Shown piece by piece: positions 9,406 to 17,447 of a stretch of DNA of 64,000 nt. The stretch is taken from NCBI RefSeq assembly GCF_002355415.1, contig NZ_AP014936.1, forward strand, positions 3,341,126 through 3,405,125. Reading direction: 5' to 3'. Position numbers and translations under genes: made by a program. Positions within the stretch are counted from its first letter, which is position 1, and each line of letters starts with the position of its first letter. Under the pieces are notes generated by a model. The model had not been told where the DNA came from and searched no databases. It saw only the letters and a program-made list of their open reading frames with translations. This stretch comes from Sulfurifustis variabilis (GTDB lineage: Bacteria; Pseudomonadota; Gammaproteobacteria; Acidiferrobacterales; Sulfurifustaceae).

Positions 9406-10218
9406 CTACTTCAAAGGACGCTCAGCCATCAGGTGCGCGCCTCTATAGTTGGCCGGCAGAGTCCGAAGGCGCTTTGTTTGTGCTGCCAAGTCAAACGGCC
9501 CAGTCGCGGCTTTGCGAGCCGCGCGAGGAAGTCCCTTCATCGCGCATATTGACCGTATCGGACAGCGAGGACATTGCGGTGCAACGGGCAGGCAAGTGCG
9601 CTGCCCATGGATCACCAGGTTCACGTGCAGGACTCGCCGGCGAGCAGCTGGAACGGCTGCCTGGAGTGCATCATGCAAGTAACGCCGCCTGTAGATGGCG
9701 GAGGAACGAAGGACTCCAACGCGCTTTAGAATCCGAAACGTATTCCCGTCCACGGGGAACACGTTTCGTCCAAGACTGTAGAGTAGGACGCAACGGGCCC
9801 CCTTCCACGAAAGTCCGGGAAGCCGCGTGAGGATCTGTTCAGCTTCCTCGTCGGTCATGTCCCGGAGTAGGTTCAGAGACAGCTCGCCGGCAATTCGGCG
9901 GACTTCAGTGACGAGGCGTTTGAGTGTGCGTGCCTTCTGCCGGTGGAGGCCTCCCTCGCGGAGGACTCTGGCGACTTGCGGAACCGGCGCGCGTTCGAGT
10001 GCCTCCCAGCTTGGATAAGTTGTCTTAAGCCTGTCCCAGGTCGCTCCGAAGCGAGCCAAATCCGTCTGGAAGCTGAGGATGATGTAAATCGCTTCATCCA
10101 GCGGATCCTCCTTGTTACCGAGAACGGCTTCAGGGGTCCCATACGCCTTCTCCAGACGGCGATCCAGCTCATCGAGACGATCTCTAGCACCGCGCGCCAG
10201 CGGCGAAGTGATTGTCAT
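9406..10218 (-). CDS. HhH-GPD DNA glycosylase of the endonuclease III superfamily, [4Fe-4S] type
   Basis: The 270-residue protein has the helix-hairpin-helix LPGLSWKGA (133-141) with the catalytic lysine of bifunctional glycosylase/AP lyases (K139), the catalytic aspartate in FPVDGNT (D157), and a canonical C-X6-C-X2-C-X5-C iron-sulfur motif (C209, C216, C219, C225). The run RCVLLYSLGRNVFPVDGN recalls the same segment of plant DEMETER/ROS1 5-methylcytosine glycosylases more than standard Nth; this is a memory-based comparison. Its ATG overlaps the methyltransferase stop by 4 bases, so the two are co-translated. Two roles are plausible: repairing T:G mismatches made when 5-methylcytosine deaminates, as the Mig.MthI type does, or excising a modified base in DNA. 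It is not part of the Druantia sets I remember. Confidence 0.88.
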   Translation of the reverse strand: MTITSPLARGARDRLDELDRRLEKAYGTPEAVLGNKEDPLDEAIYIILSFQTDLARFGATWDRLKTTYPSWEALERAPVPQVARVLREGGLHRQKARTLKRLVTEVRRIAGELSLNLLRDMTDEEAEQILTRLPGLSWKGARCVLLYSLGRNVFPVDGNTFRILKRVGVLRSSAIYRRRYLHDALQAAVPAARRRVLHVNLVIHGQRTCLPVAPQCPRCPIRSICAMKGLPRAARKAATGPFDLAAQTKRLRTLPANYRGAHLMAERPLK

Positions 10219-11420
10219 TGCTGGCCACCCTTGGGATCAATTTCTAGAACCTCGCCCAATACGCGCTCGATCATGAGGGGAGGCACTGAGTTGCCGATCA
10301 TTTCATAGACGCTGCGCCGGCATGCCAGTTCGGACGGAAATGTGATCCGGTCTGGTATACCTTGCAGTCGAGCGTATTCGCGCACTGACAAAGATCGCTC
10401 TTGCGCGTAGTGATACACACAGTCGTATTTGGTCGAGAGTGCCGTGGACGGGGCATCCGGATGGAGACGCCGGTACGCGGAGTCGTAGCGTCGCGAGAGG
10501 CCATTGAGGTGCTCTGCGGGTATCGCGCGCGCGCAACCTCCTGGGGGAATGTGTCTGAGGCGACTTACTGTCTCTGCGTTGACCGCTGGCGTACGAGTAT
10601 CGCGGAGCTTCGGCGGGGCACCCTTGCGCACCCAGCGCTGGAACACCGTCTTTGGTCCACGCGCGTAAGTTCTCTCTTGCTCCGGCTCGCCGGGACCTAG
10701 CACCGGCATGTCGGACAGTGCTTGCGATGCAGACGTAAGCGAGCCATCGTCGGGATCTCTGAGCGCTTTAAGATACGTCTCCAACTCTGCAGGAACTGCC
10801 CCACCGTGCCTTACGGCGGAGAACAGGGGCACCAAGTCTGGGCCTGGCTCTGGCAGGCTCTCGTCTCCGGAACCGTACCGAACACCTAAGATGAGTATTC
10901 GCCGCCGGGCCTGCGGCGTACCGAAGAGAGCTGCATCATAGATGCGATACTCAACACGGTAGCGCAGTCTTCGTGCAGGACGCTCCAGCCGGTCAAGGAG
11001 AGTGGCAAGGGTCTTGCCATCACGGTGCCTGATCAGATCCGGAACGTTCTCGATGAGAAACAGGCGCGGCTTGAGCAGACCGATGTACTCTGGCATCGCT
11101 GCCAGAACACGGTTGTGCCCGTTGCGGCCATCATGGTGACCGTTCCTCAGTTGGCTGAACCCCTTGCAAGGAGGTCCAGCAGCAAGAAGGTCTATCTCGC
11201 CTATCTTCCGCCTGTCCGCAGCAACAGCCTTCCTCCCGCTCTCACTCAACAGATTGCACGTAACCGCTACCTCTTTCGGGAAATTGTGGTTGTAGATGGC
11301 AACCGCCTCCTGCCAAGAGTCGTACGCTTTGGCAATATGAAAGCCGAGCGCGCGGAGCCCGATCCCGATACCGCCGAGACCCGCGCATAGTTCGACAGCA
11401 ATTCCCTTAGCAGCAGTCAT
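10215..11420 (-). CDS. C5-cytosine DNA methyltransferase (DruM-like)
   Basis: The 401-residue enzyme transfers a methyl group from SAM to C5 of cytosine. The ordered motifs are all present: motif I ELCAGLGGIGIG (10-21), motif IV GPPCKGFSQ with catalytic C85, motif VI ENV (124-126), motif VIII QARRR (170-174), motif IX RLHPDAPSTAL, and motif X YEMIGNSVPPLM near the C-terminus. The target sequence cannot be read from the protein. No type II restriction enzyme lies beside it; instead it heads an operon with an HhH-GPD glycosylase and a DUF1998 helicase. It probably marks self DNA for that system, as druM is thought to do. The start is the ATG at 11420; only a weak ribosome site precedes it. An 84-base gap separates it from the AbiEii gene, and I see no clear promoter there. 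Confidence 0.93.
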   Translation of the reverse strand: MTAAKGIAVELCAGLGGIGIGLRALGFHIAKAYDSWQEAVAIYNHNFPKEVAVTCNLLSESGRKAVAADRRKIGEIDLLAAGPPCKGFSQLRNGHHDGRNGHNRVLAAMPEYIGLLKPRLFLIENVPDLIRHRDGKTLATLLDRLERPARRLRYRVEYRIYDAALFGTPQARRRILILGVRYGSGDESLPEPGPDLVPLFSAVRHGGAVPAELETYLKALRDPDDGSLTSASQALSDMPVLGPGEPEQERTYARGPKTVFQRWVRKGAPPKLRDTRTPAVNAETVSRLRHIPPGGCARAIPAEHLNGLSRRYDSAYRRLHPDAPSTALSTKYDCVYHYAQERSLSVREYARLQGIPDRITFPSELACRRSVYEMIGNSVPPLMIERVLGEVLEIDPKGGQQ

Positions 11421-11504
11421 TCACACTTTGTCAGTAAAGTACGACGTGCACATTCTTAACCCACGAGCCGCAATGACCCTGGTTATCCATTACGCCTAGA
11501 ATCT

Positions 11505-12338
11505 TCATATTGGCTTGCTCACCATCTTCCGAAACGTCTCCACCCACTCCCGCCACGTCTGCTCAAACTCTGGCAGCTCCTTCAGCATCGGGCCCAGCCG
11601 GTCAACCCAGGCGTCTCGATTCCATTCGCGGAGATTCTCCGAAATCAGTCCCTCAAGATCGGGTTCAATATCACGCACGCGGCACTTCTCCCGAAAGAGC
11701 GGCTCAAGTTCTTCCCACGCGTAGCGCTCTCCCGACCGGCACAGGATGTACCAGAGGTCGTACAGGTCTCGCGGGCGCGGCCACTTCTTCTGCTGTTGCA
11801 GCAAGGCGCGCAGCTTCTCGGCGATGATTTCCAGCTTGCTATAGGCGGCGATTTTGAATGGCGGAAGATCCGGGTACGCCGGTGTCACCGAACGTTCTTC
11901 GACGCCTGTAAGGATTGGCTCGTCAAACGTGAGTTGCACCTTAACGTGCGGCAGTGCCTGCCGCCGCGCCCCGCCACGAAGATACTGAACGGGAATCTCG
12001 ATCTGAAAGTCACCGGGTACCGTCCGCGGTTCCTTGAGCGTCAGACGGGTGCCGGATTCATCCCCGATCCACGCAGCGACCTGCGCCAGCAATTCCAAAG
12101 ACGTTTGGAGATTGCTGCCCTGCGGCTCGCAACTGAAATCGAGGTCCTCGGAAAAACGATAGCCCGCGTAGTAACAGTGGCGCAGGCAGGTACCGCCCTT
12201 GAACGCCCATCCCTTCGGCGCCAGGTCCGGGCGCGTCAGCCCGTAGAGTAGCCAGAGGATAACGTAGTCCTTTTCGGTCTGGTCGAAACGCAGCCCCTCT
12301 TTCTCAGCGAACTGGTGCAACGCCGCGGTGCTGATCAT
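11505..12338 (-). CDS. abiEii: AbiEii/AbiGii-family nucleotidyltransferase toxin
   Basis: The 277-residue protein has the DUF1814 (nucleotidyltransferase AbiEii) pattern: WAFKGGTCLR around residues 43-52, the metal-binding SEDLDFS (about 64-70), a KLEIIAEKLRALL helix, and RPRDLYDLWYIL with the conserved Arg-Asp. These proteins are the toxins of type IV toxin-antitoxin systems that cause abortive infection; related enzymes such as MenT3 transfer nucleotides to tRNA. The start overlaps the antitoxin stop by 4 bases (12335-12338), the usual AbiE layout, which keeps toxin synthesis tied to antitoxin synthesis. No key residue appears missing, so it is probably active. Confidence 0.9.
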   Translation of the reverse strand: MISTAALHQFAEKEGLRFDQTEKDYVILWLLYGLTRPDLAPKGWAFKGGTCLRHCYYAGYRFSEDLDFSCEPQGSNLQTSLELLAQVAAWIGDESGTRLTLKEPRTVPGDFQIEIPVQYLRGGARRQALPHVKVQLTFDEPILTGVEERSVTPAYPDLPPFKIAAYSKLEIIAEKLRALLQQQKKWPRPRDLYDLWYILCRSGERYAWEELEPLFREKCRVRDIEPDLEGLISENLREWNRDAWVDRLGPMLKELPEFEQTWREWVETFRKMVSKPI

Positions 12339-13144
12339 CTCTTGATCTCGACGTTCACGAGCAATCCCCAGCGGCGGTTGTACTTGCCGCGCTTGGGCAG
12401 CGTAGGGTCTAGGGGCGAGAAGCCGGGTGCGATGGGTACGGCCTTGCGCAGCGCTTCGGGGTCGCCGAGCTTGAGCGTCTCCATCAAGAAGCCCAGGCGT
12501 TTGGCGACAGCGCTGTTACCGATCTTGCCAGCGTAGTGGCGTAGCTTCGTTTCATCGAGCTCCGACCAGTTGCCGGCGAGCGCCTTGGCGATTTCATCCA
12601 CCCCGCCTACGTACTGCGGGAGGTCCAGACCGTCGATGATGGTCTTTTCCTTGTCCGTTACTTGAAACGGCTGTTCATCGATCCAGTCCTTAACCACGGC
12701 GAAGAACTTGGCGGGCTTGAGCGAGATGAGCTTGAAGTTGATCCCCAGCACCTGCTTGGGGGGGCGGCGCACGGGGTGATTGGTTGCGACGAAGACCGTG
12801 CGAGGCAGTTGTTCGGTCAGGCCGTGATGGTTGAGCGCCGACCAGTAGGCGATCGCCGCCGGCGACACAAGCTCCATGGCCACGATGAATTCATGTAGCT
12901 GCGGCGTGCGGGCCTCGCCAGAGGAAAGCGGGATGACGGCGAAGCGGCCCCGCCGGATGCGCTTGATCCAGCCCTTTGTCTGGAGCTTTTCGAGAAACTG
13001 CCGAGTAGGATCTTCGGACTTGTGTCCCAAGACTTCGCGCGCATTGGCGATCGAAAACGTGGCCCGGGATCCGACCACCGCTAGAAACCGTGCCTCGGAC
13101 CTACCCAAGGGACTTCTTGTTATATTGCGTGCGTCGTTTGTCAT
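12335..13144 (-). CDS. abiEi: AbiEi-family antitoxin and transcriptional repressor
   Basis: The 269-residue protein starts MTNDARNITR. Residues about 20-80 form a winged-helix domain (FSIANAREVLGH, then GWIKRIRRGRFAVIPL), followed by the AbiEi C-terminal antitoxin domain with SPAAIAYWSALNHHGLTEQ and DKEKTIIDGLDLP. AbiEi proteins bind inverted repeats in their own promoter and counter the toxin by a type IV mechanism, acting on the toxin's process or target rather than by direct binding. It is the first gene of the pair and overlaps the toxin gene by 4 bases. A promoter with a 9-base inverted repeat lies at its 5' end and fits autoregulation. Confidence 0.88.
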   Translation of the reverse strand: MTNDARNITRSPLGRSEARFLAVVGSRATFSIANAREVLGHKSEDPTRQFLEKLQTKGWIKRIRRGRFAVIPLSSGEARTPQLHEFIVAMELVSPAAIAYWSALNHHGLTEQLPRTVFVATNHPVRRPPKQVLGINFKLISLKPAKFFAVVKDWIDEQPFQVTDKEKTIIDGLDLPQYVGGVDEIAKALAGNWSELDETKLRHYAGKIGNSAVAKRLGFLMETLKLGDPEALRKAVPIAPGFSPLDPTLPKRGKYNRRWGLLVNVEIKR

Positions 13145-13197
13145 CTGTGCAGGTTACCTACGGCCTACAAAATATAACATTTGTGCAAGAAATCCAA
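13118..13197 (-). promoter_or_regulatory. AbiE promoter with candidate operator repeats
   Basis: On the minus strand a -35 box TTGGAT (13197-13192), a 17-base spacer and a -10 box TATTTT (13174-13169) precede abiEi. The 9-base sequence AATATAACA at 13171-13179 (plus strand), overlapping the -10, has a perfect inverted copy TGTTATATT at 13118-13126, just inside the gene, 44 bases away. The upstream copy also sits in a small palindrome ACAAA...TTTGT. AbiEi repressors are known to bind such repeats; this assignment rests on sequence only. Confidence 0.45.
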
Positions 13198-13999
13198 GGA
13201 CTTGTTTCTGGCGGTTCGTGGCCTTGCCCGCCCCTTTGCGGCAAATAAAGCAGCGCGGGGCAGTCCAGCGCAGCCGCACTTCGAACAGGATTGGGGGGTG
13301 CCCGAGCTTATGAAGCCGGTGCCCGGACAGCCGCAGATCACGTCATGCAGCGCTGCTTGCCGGTCCGCACCAGACCGTGGTGCGCCGTTCTCGGCATCGG
13401 ACACTATGCAGACTTCTACGTCCTGGCAGGTTTAGGAGAGGCGCATGGCGGATAACAAGACCAAGACCACCACTTATGAGCATGTGTAAACCTTTTTCGC
13501 CCAGCCGAAAAACGACCTCGAGCACGCACGCCGCTACTCAGCGACCGGAACTACCAATCCGACCGGTGGCTCAGCGATTGTCTCTCGTCTGGATGCGACA
13601 GATAGATCCAGAGCAGTCGTTGCGTTTGTAGCGAGTTGGGGTAGGCTTTCGAGAACCCATGAGACACCGCGAAATCATCGAGGGCGGGCGCGCGGATCTC
13701 GAGCTGGAGCTGCTCAAAGCCATGTTCACGCCTGGCGGCGAACACCGAGTGCGTGAAATCGAGGCCCGTCTTGCGCCCCGTGGCCGAGGCAAGCTTCGCC
13801 TCGTTTCAGATGTGACTCGCGAGCGCGCCTCGCCCGAGACCGGTGCCAATCAAAGCGCCAATCAAGGCCCGCGCACAGACTGAGCGCGAGGTTTCACTAC
13901 AGGGCAGCGAGTCCGACAGCGAGCGCAGGGCGATGGCCGACAAGCAAATCAGTCGCCTTACGGCCCGAAAGCGGACGTGCCATTCGGTATATCTTTGGA
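13198..13999. other. About 0.8 kb without a convincing gene; possible gene relic
   Basis: No reading frame here resembles a known protein. One point stands out: at 13445 a good ribosome site (AGGAG, 6 bases away) precedes an ATG opening a 14-residue frame, MADNKTKTTTYEHV, that ends at TAA. The same frame then stays open for about 90 more codons after that stop (TFFAQPKNDLEHARRYSATG...). A single C-to-T change of CAA to TAA would explain this, so it may be a decayed gene. The minus strand has a 79-codon GTG-start frame with several cysteines that I could not assign. Confidence 0.3.
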
Positions 14000-16900
14000 T
14001 CACCGCGTCGGTCCGAGTGCCATCGCCTCGATGTCGTTCTCGCCAACTTCGGATGCTACCTTCACGCTCAACTCCCTTTTCAAAATGGCGAGATCAAAGA
14101 GAAAGTCCGGCTCGCCCTTGCCCTTCCAGATAGCTGGAACAAGCCAATACGCGCCGAGCTCGTTATATCTGCCGAGGAAACGGACGAGGTTAACATCGGA
14201 CTCCGCGTGCATCGTGTTGATGCGGGCTGCAATCATGAACGGCTGCCCGCCAATCAACTCGACCTTGGGTGGCAGCCGCGAGGTAATCAGCACCCGATAG
14301 TGGGCGGGTTTCTCGGCAGAGATACCGCGGACTATTGCGACGTAGATATCTTCCTGCCTGTCCTCTTTCCCGAAACGCTCTCGCCAACGCTCAAAGATCT
14401 TCCGCGCAGCATCGGCGTCGGTAAATAGCAAGGCGATTGCGGGCGAATAGGATGGCCCCCAGTCGGCGAATGCGGTTCCCGTCCAGCCAGCGCGGTTCCA
14501 AAGATGGACGTCGATGATCGAGCGGACTCTGAGATCGCGATGATCCTTGGGCAGGGCCAATGTCATTAGCTCACCGGCCGGCGTATGTCTCTCCTCCGCT
14601 TCATTCTTGGAAGATTCGAGCTTGCGGCGAACGATGTTGGGGCGCGACGCCTGAGGTGGGAATGTGGTCTCGACAAGGCTAGTCCAGTCGTTCAGCCGCG
14701 ATATGGTCTTGCCGAGAAAGCGCTGACGACTATTCCCAACTACGATGACCATCGCGATGCGGTCGAGTACCGCGTCGTCCTCGTGGAAGCGCTTCAAGGC
14801 GTCCTTCATGTCCTGGACGAAGCAAGTGGCGGCAAAAATTGACGCCGATAGAGCAGCTAGCATCCGGTGGACCTCGCCCTGCTGTCCATAGCTGGAGGGC
14901 AGCCGGCCGGCGGGCCAGCGAACGGTCGCCGTCAGTCGCTCTTCGTCTAGCGTAAAGTCAGGCTCTTTCGTGGCTGTATTCTCCTCGATCCTGACGGTGA
15001 ACATTTCCGCGTGCGGCTGGGCGTCAAGATCGATGGTGGTCGCAAACAGTGCCTCGATTGATCCGATCACCGCCTCTGCTGCGAGAATCGCTGCTATGGA
15101 ACCTTGATGATGCACCTCGATCCGTATGCCCAGCACGCTCGACACGTAGATCTGCTGTCCCGGCTCATTGAAAATGACCGGACTACGCAGATTGTCCGAT
15201 GCGGGCTGGCTCGCGAGCAGCGTAAACAGCTCGGCAACTTTCTCGGGCGTCTCTTCAACCGGAATCGACCCATCTTCACGGAGCAAAGGCTCATAACCGA
15301 GCGCGTAGAGTAACGATGTACGGGCTAGATGTAGGCCGAGGCGATCGAGGACGTCGGGAAGCCGGTCAGCCTGCTTGAGTTCCAGCAGGCTGAAATTCAG
15401 GACTTGACTGCCAAGCACACCGTCGAACTCTTGCAGACGCTTTGCCGCGTGCTCTTTCGACGCCTCGTCGAGGGGCAGCGCCGCGACGCAACCTCGAACC
15501 AGTCGAATTGCTTCCAGGGCGTCGGGCAAATGGCGAAGCTCAATGGCGATCCAAGCGAGCAGCATGAGTGTAGGAACGACAGTGGCGGGAAGGTGACTAT
15601 CCTCCTCGGCTTCGATGAAGATCGATGCGAGCGCAAAGATGCAGCTGGCGCGGGCTGCCCAGAGCAGGCCAGCGCTGCGATACGCAAGTGAAAGCAATCG
15701 CATGGCCTCAATAAAAGAGCTAGCGTATTCCTTTTTGGTCAGTTGATGTGCCGCTCTGCCAAGCAAGCGAATCATTTCGAAACAATCATCGAAGTCTAGC
15801 TGCTCGGCTCGCTTGAGGAGTACGAGCGCGCCCTGAGCCTCGCTTGTGCGTTCAGAGACAAACTGCGCAACATCGTCTATGAGGCGAGCGTAACCGGGAT
15901 CATCACCCGTAACGTTGCCAAACACTTCGATCATCCCGATCAGTCGCTCGGCGGCAAACTCCCCAAGACCCCTCGCCCGCCGGAGGACATCGGAGAATTG
16001 CGGCCAGAGAGCGTTAAGGGCTGCCCGATCACCTGCGATCAAAGCTTGATTTGCCTGTATCACGAGAAGCGAGGTTCGCGCCTCCAAGGCATTGTTCGGC
16101 CTTTCCACGTCGGCCGCCATCACCTCAAGTCGGTGGATTAGCCGTGCAACGCGCTCGCTTAGCTTCGCTTCGTCGGAGGTGAGATGCCCATGGATGACTG
16201 CGTTGAAAAGAAGCTGAGCAAGATTGCACAAGAATTCGAGGTTCCTCGCATGATCGGTTTCGAGTGCGAGCGTCTCGAACGCGTCATAGCTGTTATTGAG
16301 CTGTGCAATATCGTCGAACCACCAGAAGGCAGTCCAAATCCACTCGTACCTCGCCTCAAGCCGTTGCCGGTAGGTGCCGTCCTCGTCGGCGAGGCGGACG
16401 GCGCGCGCGAACCGCCCGTCGGTCTCGGGCCGAGGACGTTCGAGGTTGCGCGAGAGCCTAGCTGCGACCAAAGCTTCGGTCACCCGCTGCATTTCCATGC
16501 CTGCGAAGGCCTGCGGGTCGCCGAGTGCCTTCTCGACATCGTCGAGCTGTTGCGCACGTGAGTAGTCAGACGGGCCGAGGCGGCGTGTCTCTGCGACCTC
16601 CTGGCCGATACCCAGATAATTGAACGCGAGGTCTTTGCGGTCGCCTTCAATAACCTGTTCGACAATCCAGGTCCGGTCAAGAATGGTAACGGTGACGCCG
16701 TATTGCCGAGTCAGTTCGTCCTCGACGCGAGCGCGATCCTTGGCCCGGGCGAACCGGGCGGTAACGCAGAAGATCTTTTGATACTCGCGTCCGGTTCCAA
16801 CGATGCCGGCGACGTCGCTACGTACCTTCTCAACCCATTTCTTCTTAGCGCTAAAGGCGAAAGCCCACCGCTCGCGACCGGAATTAGCCTCGCCGACATA

Positions 16901-17206
16901 GGCGAGAGTCGCAATCTCGTCAGCGATCGGAATGGTTTCGGTATCGGCCTTGCTGTCCCCGCCGCCTTCCGGTCCGGTTGCGGGTTTCAGATTCGGGCAG
17001 ATCGTCCGCTCGCACAGCTTTCGACAAAAGATCTCGAAGGCCTGCGTTTGATTGCGAGCAGTGATGGTCTCGAGATGATACTCGAGCGTTGGGGCGTCAA
17101 GCAGGTAGGTCGTACGGTCGACGCTGTCTGAATAGTACTCGGGGCGCAACCGACGCATAAAGGTCGATGGAGAAATTTTACGCCCATCTTTCACCCTATC
17201 TGACAT
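14000..17206 (-). CDS. Large protein with N-terminal Mrr-like PD-(D/E)XK nuclease domain
   Basis: The 1068-residue protein begins MSDRVKDGRK, with AGGA 8 bases before the ATG. Residues about 50-190 look like a restriction-endonuclease fold: a helix with Glu (AFEIFCRKLCER), then GPEGGGDSKADTE supplying the metal-binding Asp, and WAFAFSAKKKW as the xxK strand, then KIFCVTARFARAKDR and a DRTWIVEQVI helix. Residues about 240-720 are almost all alpha-helical with repeat-like Leu/Ala spacing, similar to TPR scaffolds. The C-terminal third is mixed and unrecognised. It stands alone between the AbiE locus and an integrase. A DNA-cleaving or DNA-sensing defence role is inferred from the nuclease motif and the location; I do not recognise a named system. 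Confidence 0.75.
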   Translation of the reverse strand: MSDRVKDGRKISPSTFMRRLRPEYYSDSVDRTTYLLDAPTLEYHLETITARNQTQAFEIFCRKLCERTICPNLKPATGPEGGGDSKADTETIPIADEIATLAYVGEANSGRERWAFAFSAKKKWVEKVRSDVAGIVGTGREYQKIFCVTARFARAKDRARVEDELTRQYGVTVTILDRTWIVEQVIEGDRKDLAFNYLGIGQEVAETRRLGPSDYSRAQQLDDVEKALGDPQAFAGMEMQRVTEALVAARLSRNLERPRPETDGRFARAVRLADEDGTYRQRLEARYEWIWTAFWWFDDIAQLNNSYDAFETLALETDHARNLEFLCNLAQLLFNAVIHGHLTSDEAKLSERVARLIHRLEVMAADVERPNNALEARTSLLVIQANQALIAGDRAALNALWPQFSDVLRRARGLGEFAAERLIGMIEVFGNVTGDDPGYARLIDDVAQFVSERTSEAQGALVLLKRAEQLDFDDCFEMIRLLGRAAHQLTKKEYASSFIEAMRLLSLAYRSAGLLWAARASCIFALASIFIEAEEDSHLPATVVPTLMLLAWIAIELRHLPDALEAIRLVRGCVAALPLDEASKEHAAKRLQEFDGVLGSQVLNFSLLELKQADRLPDVLDRLGLHLARTSLLYALGYEPLLREDGSIPVEETPEKVAELFTLLASQPASDNLRSPVIFNEPGQQIYVSSVLGIRIEVHHQGSIAAILAAEAVIGSIEALFATTIDLDAQPHAEMFTVRIEENTATKEPDFTLDEERLTATVRWPAGRLPSSYGQQGEVHRMLAALSASIFAATCFVQDMKDALKRFHEDDAVLDRIAMVIVVGNSRQRFLGKTISRLNDWTSLVETTFPPQASRPNIVRRKLESSKNEAEERHTPAGELMTLALPKDHRDLRVRSIIDVHLWNRAGWTGTAFADWGPSYSPAIALLFTDADAARKIFERWRERFGKEDRQEDIYVAIVRGISAEKPAHYRVLITSRLPPKVELIGGQPFMIAARINTMHAESDVNLVRFLGRYNELGAYWLVPAIWKGKGEPDFLFDLAILKRELSVKVASEVGENDIEAMALGPTR

Positions 17207-17447
17207 TCATTTTGTCCTAACACTTCCCTTAGTCGTTAACAATAGTAGAGCAGTGTTGCAGTCTCGCCTAGAACTCACCTGCCTGCCGGTACGCCTGACC
17301 CACCTGATTCGACTGCTATCAATGGTGTTCGCCTCCGACAACCGATGGGCCCGGTTCAAATCTGGTTCCAGACTTTGCTACGGTCTGCAAGCCGCCACAT
17401 GAGCCGGCGGCGACGTATTGGCCATCGCCGCCGTGCTCGATCTTTGG

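Noticed and set aside
808-11420. Reading the operon as DISARM
   Set aside because: DISARM has separate drmA helicase and drmB DUF1998 genes and a phospholipase D-type drmC. Here helicase and DUF1998 are in one chain and no HKD motif gene is present.
10215-11420. Reading the methyltransferase as part of a type II restriction-modification pair
   Set aside because: The neighbour is a glycosylase with an intact HhH and Fe-S site, not a restriction enzyme, and no other candidate endonuclease adjoins it.
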